64,000 nt of DNA from Pinirhizobacter soli (GCF_015905305.1 NZ_JADZLQ010000001.1:248001-312000); one strand, 5' to 3'. Shown: positions 46,344-55,869, counted from the stretch's first letter. Made by a program: numbers and translations. Notes: generated from the sequence alone by a model not told the origin.

Positions 46344-47519
46344 CTATCGCGCAGTGAGATCGGTCAGCCTGGGTATCGTCTTGATCGCGGTAATTTTCCC
46401 GTTGGCTATCATGGTCAGGAACACCGCCGTCGATGCCTGATGACTTTGTGGGGTGAAACTCACCCGGATGCCGCCCAGATCCCGGTCGCGCATCGATTCA
46501 AGTGCCTCGACCATACCGGCACGCGTTAGCGCCGGGCCCGCCTTGTCCAATGCCATCGCCAGTACCTTGGCCGTGATGCAACCTTCGAAATTGACGAAGC
46601 CCAGGTCCTGTCGAGGGACCTGTTTCGCCAGCAGCGCCTCGCATTGCTGGACGAGCGGAAGGCTGTGGTCGCCGGGGAAAGGCACGACCTGGGATATGAC
46701 CACGCCGTTGCCTGTCGCGCCGACCAGTTTCACGAGATTGTCGGTGCCAACGAAAGACACCGTCGCGAGACTCGCCTTCAGCTTCTGTTCCCTGGCACTT
46801 GCAATGAAAGCGGAAAGCGGCGCGTAGGGGCCGACCATGATCACGACATCCGGGTCGGTGCCGATCAGGGTCGCCAGTCCACCATTGACCGCGTTCGTTC
46901 CGCGCTGGAAAGCGGCTTTGGCGACAACCTCCAAGCCATGCCGCTTTAACGCCCTTTCCGCTCCATGCAGGCCCGCCAGGCCGAAGCTGTCGTCCTGGTA
47001 AAAAACGGCGAATCGCTTGGCGCCCCTGTCTTCGAGAAAGCGTGTCACCAGCACGTCCAACTCGTCATCGTAACTGGCGCGGATATTGAAGACCTCCGGA
47101 ATAACCGGCTGGCGAAGCACCATCGCACCGGAGAACACGCCGATCAGCGGCGTCTTCGTCTCCTTGACGATCGGCAGTACCGCGTTCGCGGTAGGCGTGC
47201 CAACAAAACCGAACAAGGCGAAGACCTTTTCGCCTTCGATCATTTTCAGCGTCGCGTCGATTGCCTTGTCAGGCTCGTAGGTGTCGTCGTCGACCAGGAG
47301 GTCGATCTGCCGCCCGTGGATGCCGCCGTTGGCGTTGATATCGGCGAAGACCGCCATGGCACCGGAACGCATTCCCTGACCGAGACCGGACGCCGCGCCT
47401 GTCTGGGCATTGACCATTCCCAGGCGAATCCGTGACTCGGTCAGCCCCTGATCGGCGGCCCAGGCCGGAACCAGGAACACCATACTCATCACCAAAGCGG
47501 CTGCAATCGTTCTGAGCAT
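46344..47519 (-). CDS. Periplasmic branched-chain amino acid-type (Peripla_BP_6) ligand-binding protein
   Basis: The 391-residue protein has a Sec signal ([18 protein letters not shown]) and Leu/Ile/Val-binding-protein features: [56 protein letters not shown], and [11 protein letters not shown]. No ABC permease or ATPase is nearby; instead the gene opens an operon with a hybrid kinase and a c-di-GMP regulator. It probably works as the sensing subunit of that system rather than in transport. The ligand is unknown but may be an amino acid, amide or aromatic acid. Confidence 0.92.
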   Translation of the reverse strand: MLRTIAAALVMSMVFLVPAWAADQGLTESRIRLGMVNAQTGAASGLGQGMRSGAMAVFADINANGGIHGRQIDLLVDDDTYEPDKAIDATLKMIEGEKVFALFGFVGTPTANAVLPIVKETKTPLIGVFSGAMVLRQPVIPEVFNIRASYDDELDVLVTRFLEDRGAKRFAVFYQDDSFGLAGLHGAERALKRHGLEVVAKAAFQRGTNAVNGGLATLIGTDPDVVIMVGPYAPLSAFIASAREQKLKASLATVSFVGTDNLVKLVGATGNGVVISQVVPFPGDHSLPLVQQCEALLAKQVPRQDLGFVNFEGCITAKVLAMALDKAGPALTRAGMVEALESMRDRDLGGIRVSFTPQSHQASTAVFLTMIANGKITAIKTIPRLTDLTAR

Positions 47520-47850
47520 GATTTTTCCTGTCGTCCGTTACGGTCAGTGGTGCGTACTTCCCCGGGGTGCGAGTAAGCAATCCTAGTCCTGTCAAAGACG
47601 GAGATGTCGCTGCCGCGTGAAACCGGGCAGAGCTGGCCCCAATGCGCCAATTCGGCATGACAACATTCGACCCGGTCGCTCGCCTGCCTGGATGACAACG
47701 TGGCTAGCATCGTCCTTCGACGATTTGTTCAGCTATGGCAATAACTCCGCGTTGGCACCGCCGCAGAACCCCGCGCTGGTGTTTGTCGTGACCAAGAAGC
47801 ATGAGGTCGAAGTAGCATGACCTTTGGCAATGCCATGTGTGGAGGTCATC
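47520..47850. other. 331-base intergenic region without a recognised gene
   Basis: This region holds the divergent promoters of the binding-protein/kinase operon and the DUF1275 gene. A minus-strand TTGACA (rc of 47596-47601) could be a -35, but no convincing -10 at proper spacing was found. Short open frames here show no family features. Confidence 0.4.
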
Positions 47851-48540
47851 GTGGTCCCTGTGTTTCCCCGCTGGATCTGGCCCTGGGCGGGCGTGCTCGC
47901 TCTGATGGCCGGGTTCGTCAACGCGGTAGCCATCCTCGCCACGCACGAAGCGGCCACTCACCTCACGGGGGTCGCCACGGCCGCGACGGCTGCGGTGGCC
48001 CTGGGCAATTGGCCGGTTGCGGCCATTCTGGGCCTGGTTGCCCTTGCCTTCGTGATCGGGGCCGCCATGAGCGGCGTCCTGCTGCGCGCGCCACGTTGGC
48101 AATCAATGCGCCATGTGTGCGTACCCTTTTTCCTTGAAGCGGCCAGTCTGGTCGTCGGAGGGCTACTGCTGGACAGTTATCCCACGACGGGCCTGACGCT
48201 ATGCGCATTTGCCGTCGGAATTCAGAACGGCACCAGCACGATCACTACTGGCGCGCTGATCCGCACATCCCACGTTACCGGGATACTGACCGACCTGGCC
48301 GTCTCGCTCGGCCAGGCGCTCCAGGGACGACCTTGGGATCGGCGACGTGCTTCTGTGTGCGGCATCGTGTTTGGCGGCTTCGTCATCGGCGCGTTGGCCG
48401 GCGCGTGGGGCTTCCATCGCTGGGGTGGGCTGGCGTTGCTGTGCCCTGCAGGGGTGGCGGCCCTGGTTGGTCTTTGGCATGTCCATCCGAAATTCGCTCA
48501 CGCGCATATCGCGTCGGCGACAGCCCAACATGGCGAGTGA
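47851..48540 (+). CDS. DUF1275 (YoaK-like) membrane protein
   Basis: A six-span inner-membrane protein with the DUF1275 pattern: AGVLALMAGFVNAVAIL near the N-terminus, HEAATHLTGVATAATAAVAL, and the central FAVGIQNGTSTITTGALIRT plus SHVTGILTDLAVSLGQ. The transport substrate is unknown. The frame is open to TTG 47824 and ATG 47830; I prefer GTG 47851 because GGAGG lies five bases upstream and the first membrane span then begins about ten residues in. It is transcribed away from the signalling operon. Confidence 0.87.
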   Translation: MVPVFPRWIWPWAGVLALMAGFVNAVAILATHEAATHLTGVATAATAAVALGNWPVAAILGLVALAFVIGAAMSGVLLRAPRWQSMRHVCVPFFLEAASLVVGGLLLDSYPTTGLTLCAFAVGIQNGTSTITTGALIRTSHVTGILTDLAVSLGQALQGRPWDRRRASVCGIVFGGFVIGALAGAWGFHRWGGLALLCPAGVAALVGLWHVHPKFAHAHIASATAQHGE

Positions 48541-48544
48541 AGGC

Positions 48545-48688
48545 CACGCCGGAGCCGCCACCGCGATGGCGGTTACAGCCGTAGTAGTGCGCCGGCGGTG
48601 GACGGTGATAGCCACCACCGTGCCGATAGCGTTGGGCATCGGCCGGCATGGACGAGACGAGCGAGGCGACCCGCTCGTCGTTTTCCAA
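48545..48688 (-). pseudogene. Possible remnant of a small secreted His/Pro/Tyr-rich protein
   Basis: The minus strand reads ASLVSSMPADAQRYRHGGG, then YHRPPPAHYYGCNRHRGGGS, which looks like the end of a signal peptide followed by a His/Pro/Tyr-rich mature start. No complete signal peptide or natural C-terminus can be found, and the frame continues as antisense into the DUF1275 gene. It is probably a decayed fragment. Confidence 0.3.
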
Positions 48689-48697
48689 GAAGTTGCT

Positions 48698-49288
48698 TTA
48701 ACGCTGCTTGATCAAACTATGCACCGCCAGCGCCCCACCAAACTGCTGCAACAACCCACCTTCGCCCAAGCGGCCCAGGGTGATGGGACTGAAGCCAAGC
48801 GAGGTAACCAGCGATGCAACTTGCTCGTTAGCTTCAGCGTGGTCACCTGAAACAAAGATCGTGCGGTGACCTTCGCTCCGGCGCGGCTGATCGGCAAGCA
48901 CCGCGGCCGGAAGCGTATTGAACGCCTTGACGACCTTGGCGCCCTTGAAGCGCGTTGCCACCACTTCACTTGAGGGGCGGCCGCCAAGGTCCAGTGGTTT
49001 GAAGGCGGGAAACTCGATTGCATTGGTGGCGTCCACCACGATCTTGCCGGACCAGTCGGTGCGCGCCTTGGCGATCTCTTCCGTAGCCTCGAAGGGAACG
49101 GCCAGGATGATCACTTCCGCATCCAATGCGTCGACGGTTTCAGCGGGGCTTACGGTCGGGGCGAAGGCCTGCTGTTTCAGCGAGGCCGGTCCGCGGCGAT
49201 TGGTGATCACAGCGTTGATCTTGCTGCGTGCGAACTGCTTGGCAAGGGCGCCGCCAATGGCGCCCGAACCGATGATGGCGTAGCTCAT
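48698..49288 (-). CDS. NADPH-dependent F420 reductase-like dinucleotide-binding protein
   Basis: The 196-residue Rossmann protein starts MSYAIIGSGAIGGALAKQFA (GxGxxG) and has NRRGP after strand 2, EVIILAVPFEATEEI, DATNAIEF and KVVKAFNTLPAAVLA. This is the F420-dependent NADP oxidoreductase fold found widely in bacteria that do not make F420, so F420 use is not implied. It is the last gene of a pirin-DoxX-oxidoreductase unit and lies 34 bases after doxX. It probably oxidises or reduces small quinone or aldehyde substrates. Confidence 0.88.
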   Translation of the reverse strand: MSYAIIGSGAIGGALAKQFARSKINAVITNRRGPASLKQQAFAPTVSPAETVDALDAEVIILAVPFEATEEIAKARTDWSGKIVVDATNAIEFPAFKPLDLGGRPSSEVVATRFKGAKVVKAFNTLPAAVLADQPRRSEGHRTIFVSGDHAEANEQVASLVTSLGFSPITLGRLGEGGLLQQFGGALAVHSLIKQR

Positions 49289-49322
49289 GACATGTCTCCT
49301 TCAGACCAATCGATGCGAGGGA

Positions 49323-49745
49323 TCAGCGCAACTTGCGATCGAGGCTGAGCGGACCTGCGCCATGCACGGCCAGCAGCAGGAAGGCGCCGGTGATCGACAC
49401 GTTCTTCAGGAACATGATCATCTGGATCTGGTCGGCGAAGTTGTTGTGGAACAGGATGCCGGTGAGCAACGTGAAGCCGGCCATCAGGACCGCAACGATG
49501 CGGGTCTTCCAGCCCAGGATGATGGCAAGGGAACCGAGTACTTCAGTGGCGATCACCAGCGGAAGGATGGCGCCGGGTACGCCGACGGATGCCATGTAGC
49601 CCGCGGTTGCCGTGTAGGCGGTGATCTTGCTCATGCCCGAAAGCAGGAACAGGGCAGCGATCAGTACACGGCCGAGCACTTCGGTGGTGTTCTTGAGGGT
49701 GAAGCCCGACGAGGCTTCGGTAACGTTTTCGATGTTGGCGCTCAT
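49323..49745 (-). CDS. DoxX-family membrane protein
   Basis: The 140-residue protein has four hydrophobic segments (VLIAALFLLSGMSKI, ILPLVIATEVLGSLAIILGW, IVAVLMAGFTLLTGILFHN, VSITGAFLLLAVHG) and the DoxX hallmark LFLLSGMSKI. DoxX relatives are linked to quinone or thiol redox and oxidative-stress complexes. It lies between pirin and the NADP-binding protein, all on one strand with short gaps, and is probably under the divergent LysR. Confidence 0.9.
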   Translation of the reverse strand: MSANIENVTEASSGFTLKNTTEVLGRVLIAALFLLSGMSKITAYTATAGYMASVGVPGAILPLVIATEVLGSLAIILGWKTRIVAVLMAGFTLLTGILFHNNFADQIQMIMFLKNVSITGAFLLLAVHGAGPLSLDRKLR

Positions 49746-49793
49746 GATGGTTTCTCTCTTTAAGGATGAATGAAAGGAATGAACAACTAGGAC

Positions 49794-50639
49794 TTAACCA
49801 AGCCGGCCGGCTGCATGCAGCTGGCGGCCAATACGTGCGATCTCTGCCTCGCCTTCGGCGAGTGCGCGAGGGTTGGTGTGGACGGAGTAATTGCCCAGCA
49901 CCAGGGGATACGGATGCTTCACGGCGGCACCGAGGACGAAGGACACTTCGTCCTGGGCCACCACGTCGATGGCGTGATCGGCTTCTTCAAAGATGACCAG
50001 GTCACCGGCGGTGATGTTTTCGGGAAGGCTCGTCGTACCCTTGTGCATGGCTATCCAGGCCACGGTCTCATTCGGGTTCGGCTGATAGCGCCAGTGTTCG
50101 CCCGCCTTCAGGCGCACATGCAGATAGGTGATGCCCTCGGGCGCGCGGATCGGGCTGTTCGCGCCCTGGTAGTGGCCCATCAGGATCCGCGCTGGGCCCA
50201 CCGCAGGCACCTCTTCCGGTGCGATGTTCTGGCTTTCCGGCACGCCGTTTTCCTGATCCGGCGGCAGAGCCACCCAGAGCTGGAAGAACTCCACCGGCGA
50301 ATCGCCCAGGACATGACCGTCGTGCCACACACCACCACCGGCCCTCATCCACTCCAGCCCGCCGGTCGGGACTTCGCCCTGCTTGCCGGTGGTGTCTTCG
50401 TAGGCCACGCGGCCGGAAAGCACCGTGGTCAGGGTGGCGATGCCCGAGTGCGGGTGGATGCGGAACAAGGGGCCCGACGCCGGCAGCGCGCCGGCGTCCA
50501 GGAACACGAAGGGCTTGATCCACTGGCCCAGGTCCGAGGGGCTGACCAGGCGGGTGATGGGGCCGTGTTGATGGCCGGCGGTGACCAGGCGGATCTTGCG
50601 TGGTTCGGCTTGCGATTGGAGGGAAGTAACAGCGTTCAT
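49794..50639 (-). CDS. Pirin family protein (bicupin)
   Basis: The 281-residue bicupin has the pirin motifs PFVFLDAGALP, IHPHSGIATLTTVLSGRVAY, metal ligands in GGVWHDGHV and the C-terminal domain with RYQPNPNETVAWIAMHKG and HPYPLVLGNYSVHTNPRAL. Some pirins have quercetin dioxygenase activity; others regulate enzymes. Metal-binding His and Glu residues look present. ATG 50639 is chosen because GAGGAAG precedes it and the family begins there. It is the first gene of the unit facing the LysR gene. Confidence 0.92.
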   Translation of the reverse strand: MNAVTSLQSQAEPRKIRLVTAGHQHGPITRLVSPSDLGQWIKPFVFLDAGALPASGPLFRIHPHSGIATLTTVLSGRVAYEDTTGKQGEVPTGGLEWMRAGGGVWHDGHVLGDSPVEFFQLWVALPPDQENGVPESQNIAPEEVPAVGPARILMGHYQGANSPIRAPEGITYLHVRLKAGEHWRYQPNPNETVAWIAMHKGTTSLPENITAGDLVIFEEADHAIDVVAQDEVSFVLGAAVKHPYPLVLGNYSVHTNPRALAEGEAEIARIGRQLHAAGRLG

Positions 50640-50734
50640 GGGGCTTCCTCGTCTGCGATGGGTAAAGATTAGGCCTTGCCCATGCATCCGAATAGCCTAT
50701 ATATTTCGATGAAAACCATCTGTTTGGACGATAT

Positions 50735-51619
50735 ATGCTCGACGCCGTCACGCTGGACCAGCTCCGAACCTTTATTGCCGCCGCCGAGGAAGGCAGTTTT
50801 TCCGCGGCAGGCCGCAAGCTGCGGCGCGCGCAATCGGTGGTGAGCCAAACCCTGCTGAATCTCGAAGGGCAACTGGGCGTCACGCTGTTCGATCGAAGTG
50901 AGCGCTATCCCAAACTCACGGAAGCCGGCGTGGCGCTGCTGACCGAAGCACGAGGCGTGGCCGACCAGATGGACAGCTTCAAGGCCCGCGCCCGCACCAT
51001 GAAGGAAGGCCTGGAGCCTGAGCTTTCGGTGGCGGTGGATGTGATGTATCCGATGGACGGACTCACGCGCGCCGCTGGCTACTGCCGCGAGTTCTTCCCC
51101 AACACGCCCCTGCGCGTTTACGTGGAAGCGCTGGGCGGCGTGATCCGGCCGGTGATGGATGGCGTGTGCCGCATCGGCATCGTCGGTTCGCTGCCGGTGA
51201 TACCCGATGAGCTTGCATCCGAGCCCTTGGTCGATCTTCCCTTCATCACCGTGGTGGCGCCGTCGCACCCGTTGGCAAGTCACAAAGGTGCGATCGGCAA
51301 GAAGTACTTCGAGAAGCAGGTGCAGCTGGTGTTGACCGATCGCACGCCGTTGTCCGACGGCAAGAACTTCGGGGTGCTCTCACCGCTCACCTGGCGCCTG
51401 GCCGACCTTGGCGCGAAGCACGCCTTCCTGACCGCGGGACTGGGCTGGGGGCATATGCCCTTGCACATGGTCAAGAAGGATCTGGACGCAGGAACGTTGG
51501 TGAAGATACGGATCGAGGGGCTTGCGCGCGAGACATTCCTGCCCATGCATGTGGTGTATCGCAAGGACGCCCTGCCCGGCCCGACTGGCCGTGCCTTTAT
51601 CTCGCAACTCCAGTTTTAA
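50735..51619 (+). CDS. LysR-family transcriptional regulator
   Basis: The winged helix-turn-helix is VTLDQLRTFIAAAEEGSFSA, AGRKLRRAQSVVSQTLLNLE; the effector domain follows (ELSVAVDVMYPMDGLTRA). Length 294 is normal. It is divergent from the pirin-doxX-oxidoreductase genes, with a 95-base AT-rich spacer (TATATATTTCGATG around 50697-50710), so it probably controls them. It ends 34 bases before a second, convergent LysR gene. Confidence 0.92.
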   Translation: MLDAVTLDQLRTFIAAAEEGSFSAAGRKLRRAQSVVSQTLLNLEGQLGVTLFDRSERYPKLTEAGVALLTEARGVADQMDSFKARARTMKEGLEPELSVAVDVMYPMDGLTRAAGYCREFFPNTPLRVYVEALGGVIRPVMDGVCRIGIVGSLPVIPDELASEPLVDLPFITVVAPSHPLASHKGAIGKKYFEKQVQLVLTDRTPLSDGKNFGVLSPLTWRLADLGAKHAFLTAGLGWGHMPLHMVKKDLDAGTLVKIRIEGLARETFLPMHVVYRKDALPGPTGRAFISQLQF

Positions 51620-51653
51620 CGAGCTGCGACTTTGACGAACCGCACTCCGAAAG

Positions 51654-52550
51654 CTATACGGACCTGATCTCATCAAGCAATGCCAGGAATGCCCGGGGCG
51701 CCTCGTCGATAGCGAGTGGCGGAGTTCCTGCAGCTGCGTAGGCCACGACAAGCTCCCAGCAAATCTCCGGCTCGGCCAGTTCGGCGATGCCTAACGCGGG
51801 CCGACGCGACTGGGCGACGATCTCGGGAAGCAAGGCTATGCCCATTCCGCGCCGAACGAGTTCAAGCAGGGTTTCCAGATCGTTGACCTCAAAGGCAATG
51901 CGGCGTTCGATGCCCGCTTCCATGAAGCCACGATCGACCAGCTTGCGTGTACCCCAGTCGGGCTCGAAGTCGACGAAGGGCTGTGTCCGAAGCTCGGTCA
52001 ACGGCACGTTCACGCGACCTGCCAGGAGGTGTTCTGGCGCGCACACCACCACCAATGCTTCGCAGGCAATCATGGTGGTGGCCACGTCTTCCGCGGGCTC
52101 GGTCACCGGAACAAAGGCGATATCCAGGCGCCCGTTTCGCACCTGCGTCAGCAGCCCCGATGAAGCACCTTGCGAAAGACGTACTTCGATCTCCGGATGC
52201 CGCGTGTGAAATTCCTCGATGAGCGCCGGCAGATCGAGGAACGCAGGCAGGCTTTGCATCGTGCCGATGCTTAGCGTGCCTCGCCGCAGCCCTTGCAGGG
52301 CCGCCACGGCATCACGGGCGTCGGCTATGGCCGCAAGCGCGACCTTCGCTTTATCCAGAAACAGTTTCCCGGCCGCGGTGAGTCGAACCTGTCGCGTACT
52401 GCGCACGAACAGTTGCGCCTCGAGCTCGGCTTCCAGCTGGCGAATGGAGGTAGACAGCGCCGACTGCACGATATTCACGCGCTGCGCGGCGCGAGTGAAA
52501 TGCTGTTCCTCAGCTAGGGCCACCATATGTTGCAGCTGCCGCAGTTCCAT
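51654..52550 (-). CDS. LysR-family transcriptional regulator
   Basis: The 298-residue LTTR begins MELRQLQHMVALAEEQHFTR with AAQRVNIVQSALSTSIRQLE as recognition region and the effector domain GTLSIGTMQSLPAFLDLPAL. It is divergent from the aldo/keto reductase and sorbosone-dehydrogenase operon, which it likely controls. A TCAAA-N8-TTTGA palindrome lies in the AT-rich spacer. The effector is unknown. Confidence 0.93.
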   Translation of the reverse strand: MELRQLQHMVALAEEQHFTRAAQRVNIVQSALSTSIRQLEAELEAQLFVRSTRQVRLTAAGKLFLDKAKVALAAIADARDAVAALQGLRRGTLSIGTMQSLPAFLDLPALIEEFHTRHPEIEVRLSQGASSGLLTQVRNGRLDIAFVPVTEPAEDVATTMIACEALVVVCAPEHLLAGRVNVPLTELRTQPFVDFEPDWGTRKLVDRGFMEAGIERRIAFEVNDLETLLELVRRGMGIALLPEIVAQSRRPALGIAELAEPEICWELVVAYAAAGTPPLAIDEAPRAFLALLDEIRSV

Positions 52551-52592
52551 GACACTCCGCGCCCTTCATATCTCTAAAACAGATTAATCATA

Positions 52593-52610
52593 TCAAAATA
52601 TTCAATTTGA
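52593..52610. promoter_or_regulatory. Operator candidate between LysR and aldo/keto reductase
   Basis: TCAAA-N8-TTTGA is an interrupted palindrome in an AT-rich stretch (52570-52612) of the divergent spacer, the kind of site LTTRs bind. Confidence 0.4.
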
Positions 52611-52663
52611 ACGATGGAAGGCCAGTGACTATTTTGGGGAAGTCCCCACCCGGAGAATTTCCC

Positions 52664-53707
52664 ATGGCCACCCCAGCCAACATCATCACCCCCGTTGCCC
52701 CGCTTCCCACGCGCCAGCTTGGCCGCACCGATATGCACATCACGCCCGTGGGCTTTGGTGCCTGGGCCATCGGTGGCCCGGACTGGGCGGTTGGCTGGGG
52801 CGCACAGGATGACAACGACTCCATCACCGCGATTCGCCATGCAGTCGAACGCGGCATCAACTGGATAGACACGGCGGCGATCTATGGGCTGGGTCACTCC
52901 GAGGAAGTGGTGCGTCGCGCACTGGCTGGGCTGCCCCGCGTTCAGCGGCCTTATGTGTTCACCAAGTGCGGCCTGGTATGGGACGAGGGAAATCGACAGG
53001 CGACGCCGCGCCAGGTCGGCGCTCCCGTCAGCATCCGGCGCGAAGTGGAAGCGTCGCTGCGCCGACTCGATATCGAGCATATCGATCTCTACCAGATGCA
53101 CTGGCCGGCCAAGGACGGCACGCCGATTGAGGCGTATTGGCAAACGCTGCTCGATCTGAAGAAAGAGGGAAAGGTTCGCGCCATCGGCCTCTCCAACCAC
53201 AATGTGGAACAACTGGCCGACGCCGAAATCATGGGCCACGTCGACACCCTTCAGCCGCCCTTCTCGGCCATTCGCCGCGATGTGGCCGCCGCGGAACTGC
53301 GCTGGTGCCATGCGAACCAGACCGGCGTGATCGTCTACAGCCCGATGCAATCGGGCTTGCTCACCGGCCGCTTTACGGCGGAACGCGCCGCGGCGTTGCC
53401 GAAAGACGACTGGCGGTCTCGCAACGCGGAGTTCACCGGCGACAAACTTGCCGCCAATCTCAAGCTCGCCAATGCGTTTGGCATGATCGCAGAGCAACGC
53501 GGCACCACGGTGGCCGCCGTGGCGGTAGCGTGGACACTGGCGTGGCCGGGTGTAACGGGCGCCATCGTCGGTGCGCGCAGTCCCGCGCAGGTCGATGGCT
53601 GGATCGCAGCCGCCACGCTGGAACTTACCCATGACGAACTGGCCTTTGTCGCCGTAGCTATGGCCGCCACCGGCGCTGGCAGCGGGCCCACCCTGCCAGG
53701 CCACTGA
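52664..53707 (+). CDS. Aldo/keto reductase
   Basis: The 347-residue TIM-barrel NADPH oxidoreductase has GWGAQDDNDSITAIRHAVER, the catalytic Asp-Tyr region GINWIDTAAIYGLGHSEEVV, the catalytic Lys in YVFTKCGL and the catalytic His in YQMHWPAKDG. The cofactor site GAIVGARSPAQVDGW is also clear. Start ATG 52664 has GGAGA eight bases upstream. It is the first gene of an operon with PQQ-type sorbosone dehydrogenases, so a sugar, sugar-alcohol or aldehyde may be its substrate. The divergent LysR is the likely regulator. Confidence 0.93.
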   Translation: MATPANIITPVAPLPTRQLGRTDMHITPVGFGAWAIGGPDWAVGWGAQDDNDSITAIRHAVERGINWIDTAAIYGLGHSEEVVRRALAGLPRVQRPYVFTKCGLVWDEGNRQATPRQVGAPVSIRREVEASLRRLDIEHIDLYQMHWPAKDGTPIEAYWQTLLDLKKEGKVRAIGLSNHNVEQLADAEIMGHVDTLQPPFSAIRRDVAAAELRWCHANQTGVIVYSPMQSGLLTGRFTAERAAALPKDDWRSRNAEFTGDKLAANLKLANAFGMIAEQRGTTVAAVAVAWTLAWPGVTGAIVGARSPAQVDGWIAAATLELTHDELAFVAVAMAATGAGSGPTLPGH

Positions 53708-53709
53708 TC

Positions 53710-55356
53710 ATGATCGGACGTTTCTCCGCGGCCCTTGCGGCCCTCATCGGCGTGAGCGTCTCCTTGCACGCCCAGGAAAACGATGCGCGCTTTCATCAAG
53801 CACCGTTGTCGGCCGATGAAGTGCGCAATCCTTTTGCCGCTCAAGCCAACGCCGTCGATGCGGGAAAAGCGCTGTATGCGGACCATTGTGCCGCGTGTCA
53901 CGGCGCAACCGCGCAGGGCAACGGTAACGTGCCTTCCCTCGCGAGCGCCAAAGTAAAGCAGGCATCTCCAGGCGCCCTTTTCTGGTTCATCAGCAAGGGA
54001 AGCACCAACGGCGGCATGCCGGCCTGGAATAGCCTGCCGGAACAGCAGCGCTGGAACCTCGTGAGCTTCCTGCAATCACTGAAGGCCAGCGCCAACGCGG
54101 CGGCCACACCGGCCGCGGTTGCCTCGATGACGCCAGGCAACTGGCCCACCCCGAAGGCGCCCTTCACCGACTTCCGCTACGAATCTCCTGGCGCCAGCCG
54201 CAAGATCACGGTGGCCGATCTGCCTGCACCCTATGCCACGCCATCTGCAGGCAACGGCCCACAGCTTGTGGCACGCCCACCCCATGTGTGGCCCAAGGCA
54301 CCACCCGGCTTCAAGGTGGAACTGTTTGCAAGCGGTCTGGATAACCCGCGCTTGCTGCGCACGGCACCCAATGGCGATGTCTTCGTAGCGGAAACGCGCG
54401 CAGGGCGAATCACCCTGTTCCGCGGCATCACGGCGGATGGCCAACCAAAAGAAACCCATGTCTTCGCCAGCGGCCTCAACAAGCCGTTCGGCATCGCTTT
54501 CTATCCGGCCGGGCCGCACCCCCAATGGATATACATCGGCAATACCGATGAGGTGGTGCGCCTTCCGTACAAAGATGGCGACCTGCAGGCGACAGCGAAG
54601 CCCGAGCACATCGCCGATCTTCCGCACAGCGACGGCGGACACTCCACGCGCGACGTGCGCTTCTCTCCGGATGGCAAGCGCATGTTCGTGTCGGTGGGCT
54701 CTGCTTCCAACGTCGATGATCCGGACACGACACCTGGAGAAAAGCTTCGCGCCGATATCCTGGTGTTTCGCCCGGATGGCTCGGACAGGCAGGTGTATGC
54801 CTATGGGATACGTAACGCCGTCGGCCTTGCCGTTGACCCGAAAACCGGTGAGCTCTGGTGCTCGGTGAACGAGCGCGACGGTCTGGGCGACAACCTCGTG
54901 CCCGATTACATCACGCATGTGCAGGAGGGCGGCTTCTATGGCTGGCCCTGGTGGTACATGGGTGCCCACCAGGACCCGCGTCATGCCGGCAAGCATCCAG
55001 AGTTGGCCAGCAAGGCAATCGTGCCAGACGTCCTGATAAATCCCCACAACGCGTCGCTGCAGTTGATGTTCTACACGGGCGTGCAATTTCCTGCGGAATA
55101 TCGCGGTGACATCTTCGCGTCCGAGCATGGTTCGTGGAACCGTTCGGCCCGCGGGGGCTATGAAGTGATACGCGTGCCACGCCATGGCGGCGCGCGGGCT
55201 ACGGGCGAGTATGAGGACTTCCTCACCGGCTTCGTGCTGCCCAGCGGCCAGGCGTGGGGACGCCCCGTCGGCATCACCACAGCCGGCGATGGCTCCTTGC
55301 TGGTAAGCGATGATGGCTCCAACAGCATCTGGCGCGTGAGCTACCAGAAGCCGTAG
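53710..55356 (+). CDS. Periplasmic cytochrome c fused to PQQ-dependent sorbosone/glucose dehydrogenase-like propeller
   Basis: Signal peptide (FSAALAALIGVSVSLHAQ), then a class I cytochrome c with heme motif CAACH (about residues 60-64) and axial Met in GGMPAWN. From about residue 195 a six-bladed propeller of the GDH/sorbosone-dehydrogenase (GSDH) family follows: NGDVFVAETRAGRITLFR, LNKPFGIAFYP, GIRNAVGLAVDPKTGELW, EGGFYGWPWWYMG. Electrons from an aldose or ketose would pass from PQQ to the attached heme. No pqq synthesis genes are in the window. It starts two bases after the reductase stop. Confidence 0.92.
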   Translation: MIGRFSAALAALIGVSVSLHAQENDARFHQAPLSADEVRNPFAAQANAVDAGKALYADHCAACHGATAQGNGNVPSLASAKVKQASPGALFWFISKGSTNGGMPAWNSLPEQQRWNLVSFLQSLKASANAAATPAAVASMTPGNWPTPKAPFTDFRYESPGASRKITVADLPAPYATPSAGNGPQLVARPPHVWPKAPPGFKVELFASGLDNPRLLRTAPNGDVFVAETRAGRITLFRGITADGQPKETHVFASGLNKPFGIAFYPAGPHPQWIYIGNTDEVVRLPYKDGDLQATAKPEHIADLPHSDGGHSTRDVRFSPDGKRMFVSVGSASNVDDPDTTPGEKLRADILVFRPDGSDRQVYAYGIRNAVGLAVDPKTGELWCSVNERDGLGDNLVPDYITHVQEGGFYGWPWWYMGAHQDPRHAGKHPELASKAIVPDVLINPHNASLQLMFYTGVQFPAEYRGDIFASEHGSWNRSARGGYEVIRVPRHGGARATGEYEDFLTGFVLPSGQAWGRPVGITTAGDGSLLVSDDGSNSIWRVSYQKP

Positions 55357-55425
55357 GTCTACACGTCTGGTTCGCCTCCACTGTGGAACTTTTTTGAATT
55401 CGTTCATCCCAACGAGAAGAGACCC

Positions 55426-55869
55426 ATGAACTCGCTTGTCATATCGCGCCGCTCGGTGGTGGCCAATGCCATCTACGGCCTTCTGAACCCGATGCCATTC
55501 GGTTTCTTCGTCGCTGCGCTGGTCTTCGACGTTATCTATGCCGGCAGCGCCGACCTGCTGTGGGGAAAAGGCGCAGCATGGTTGATCGTTTTCGGCCTGC
55601 TGTTGGCGGTGGTACCGCGCCTGATCAATCTGGCGCAGGTCTGGGTGACCTCCCGGTTCGTCGCCACGCGTTTAGACAAGTTTGACTTCTGGCTCAACCT
55701 GCTCGCCATCGCCGCCGCGATCGTCAATGCGTTCGTCCACAGTCGCGATGCTTACGCGATGGTGCCGGCCAGCGTTTGGCTCTCGGCTTGCACCGTCACC
55801 CTTCTGTCCATTGGACACCTCGTCGTTGCTGTCCAGCACGCCACATCCGGGAATTTCGTCCATGAGTAA
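55426..55869 (+). CDS. DUF2231 membrane protein
   Basis: The 147-residue protein has four membrane spans (FGFFVAALVFDVIYAG, AAWLIVFGLLLAVVPRLI, FWLNLLAIAAAIVNAFVH, LSACTVTLLSIGHLVVAV) and fits the DUF2231 family. That family is commonly found beside periplasmic cytochrome or sorbosone dehydrogenases, possibly anchoring them or handling electrons. Its last eight bases overlap the lipoprotein dehydrogenase gene. Confidence 0.88.
   Translation: MNSLVISRRSVVANAIYGLLNPMPFGFFVAALVFDVIYAGSADLLWGKGAAWLIVFGLLLAVVPRLINLAQVWVTSRFVATRLDKFDFWLNLLAIAAAIVNAFVHSRDAYAMVPASVWLSACTVTLLSIGHLVVAVQHATSGNFVHE

Noticed and set aside
48698-49288. F420 dependence of the NADP oxidoreductase
   Set aside because: This fold is widespread in bacteria without F420, and no F420 biosynthesis gene is visible.
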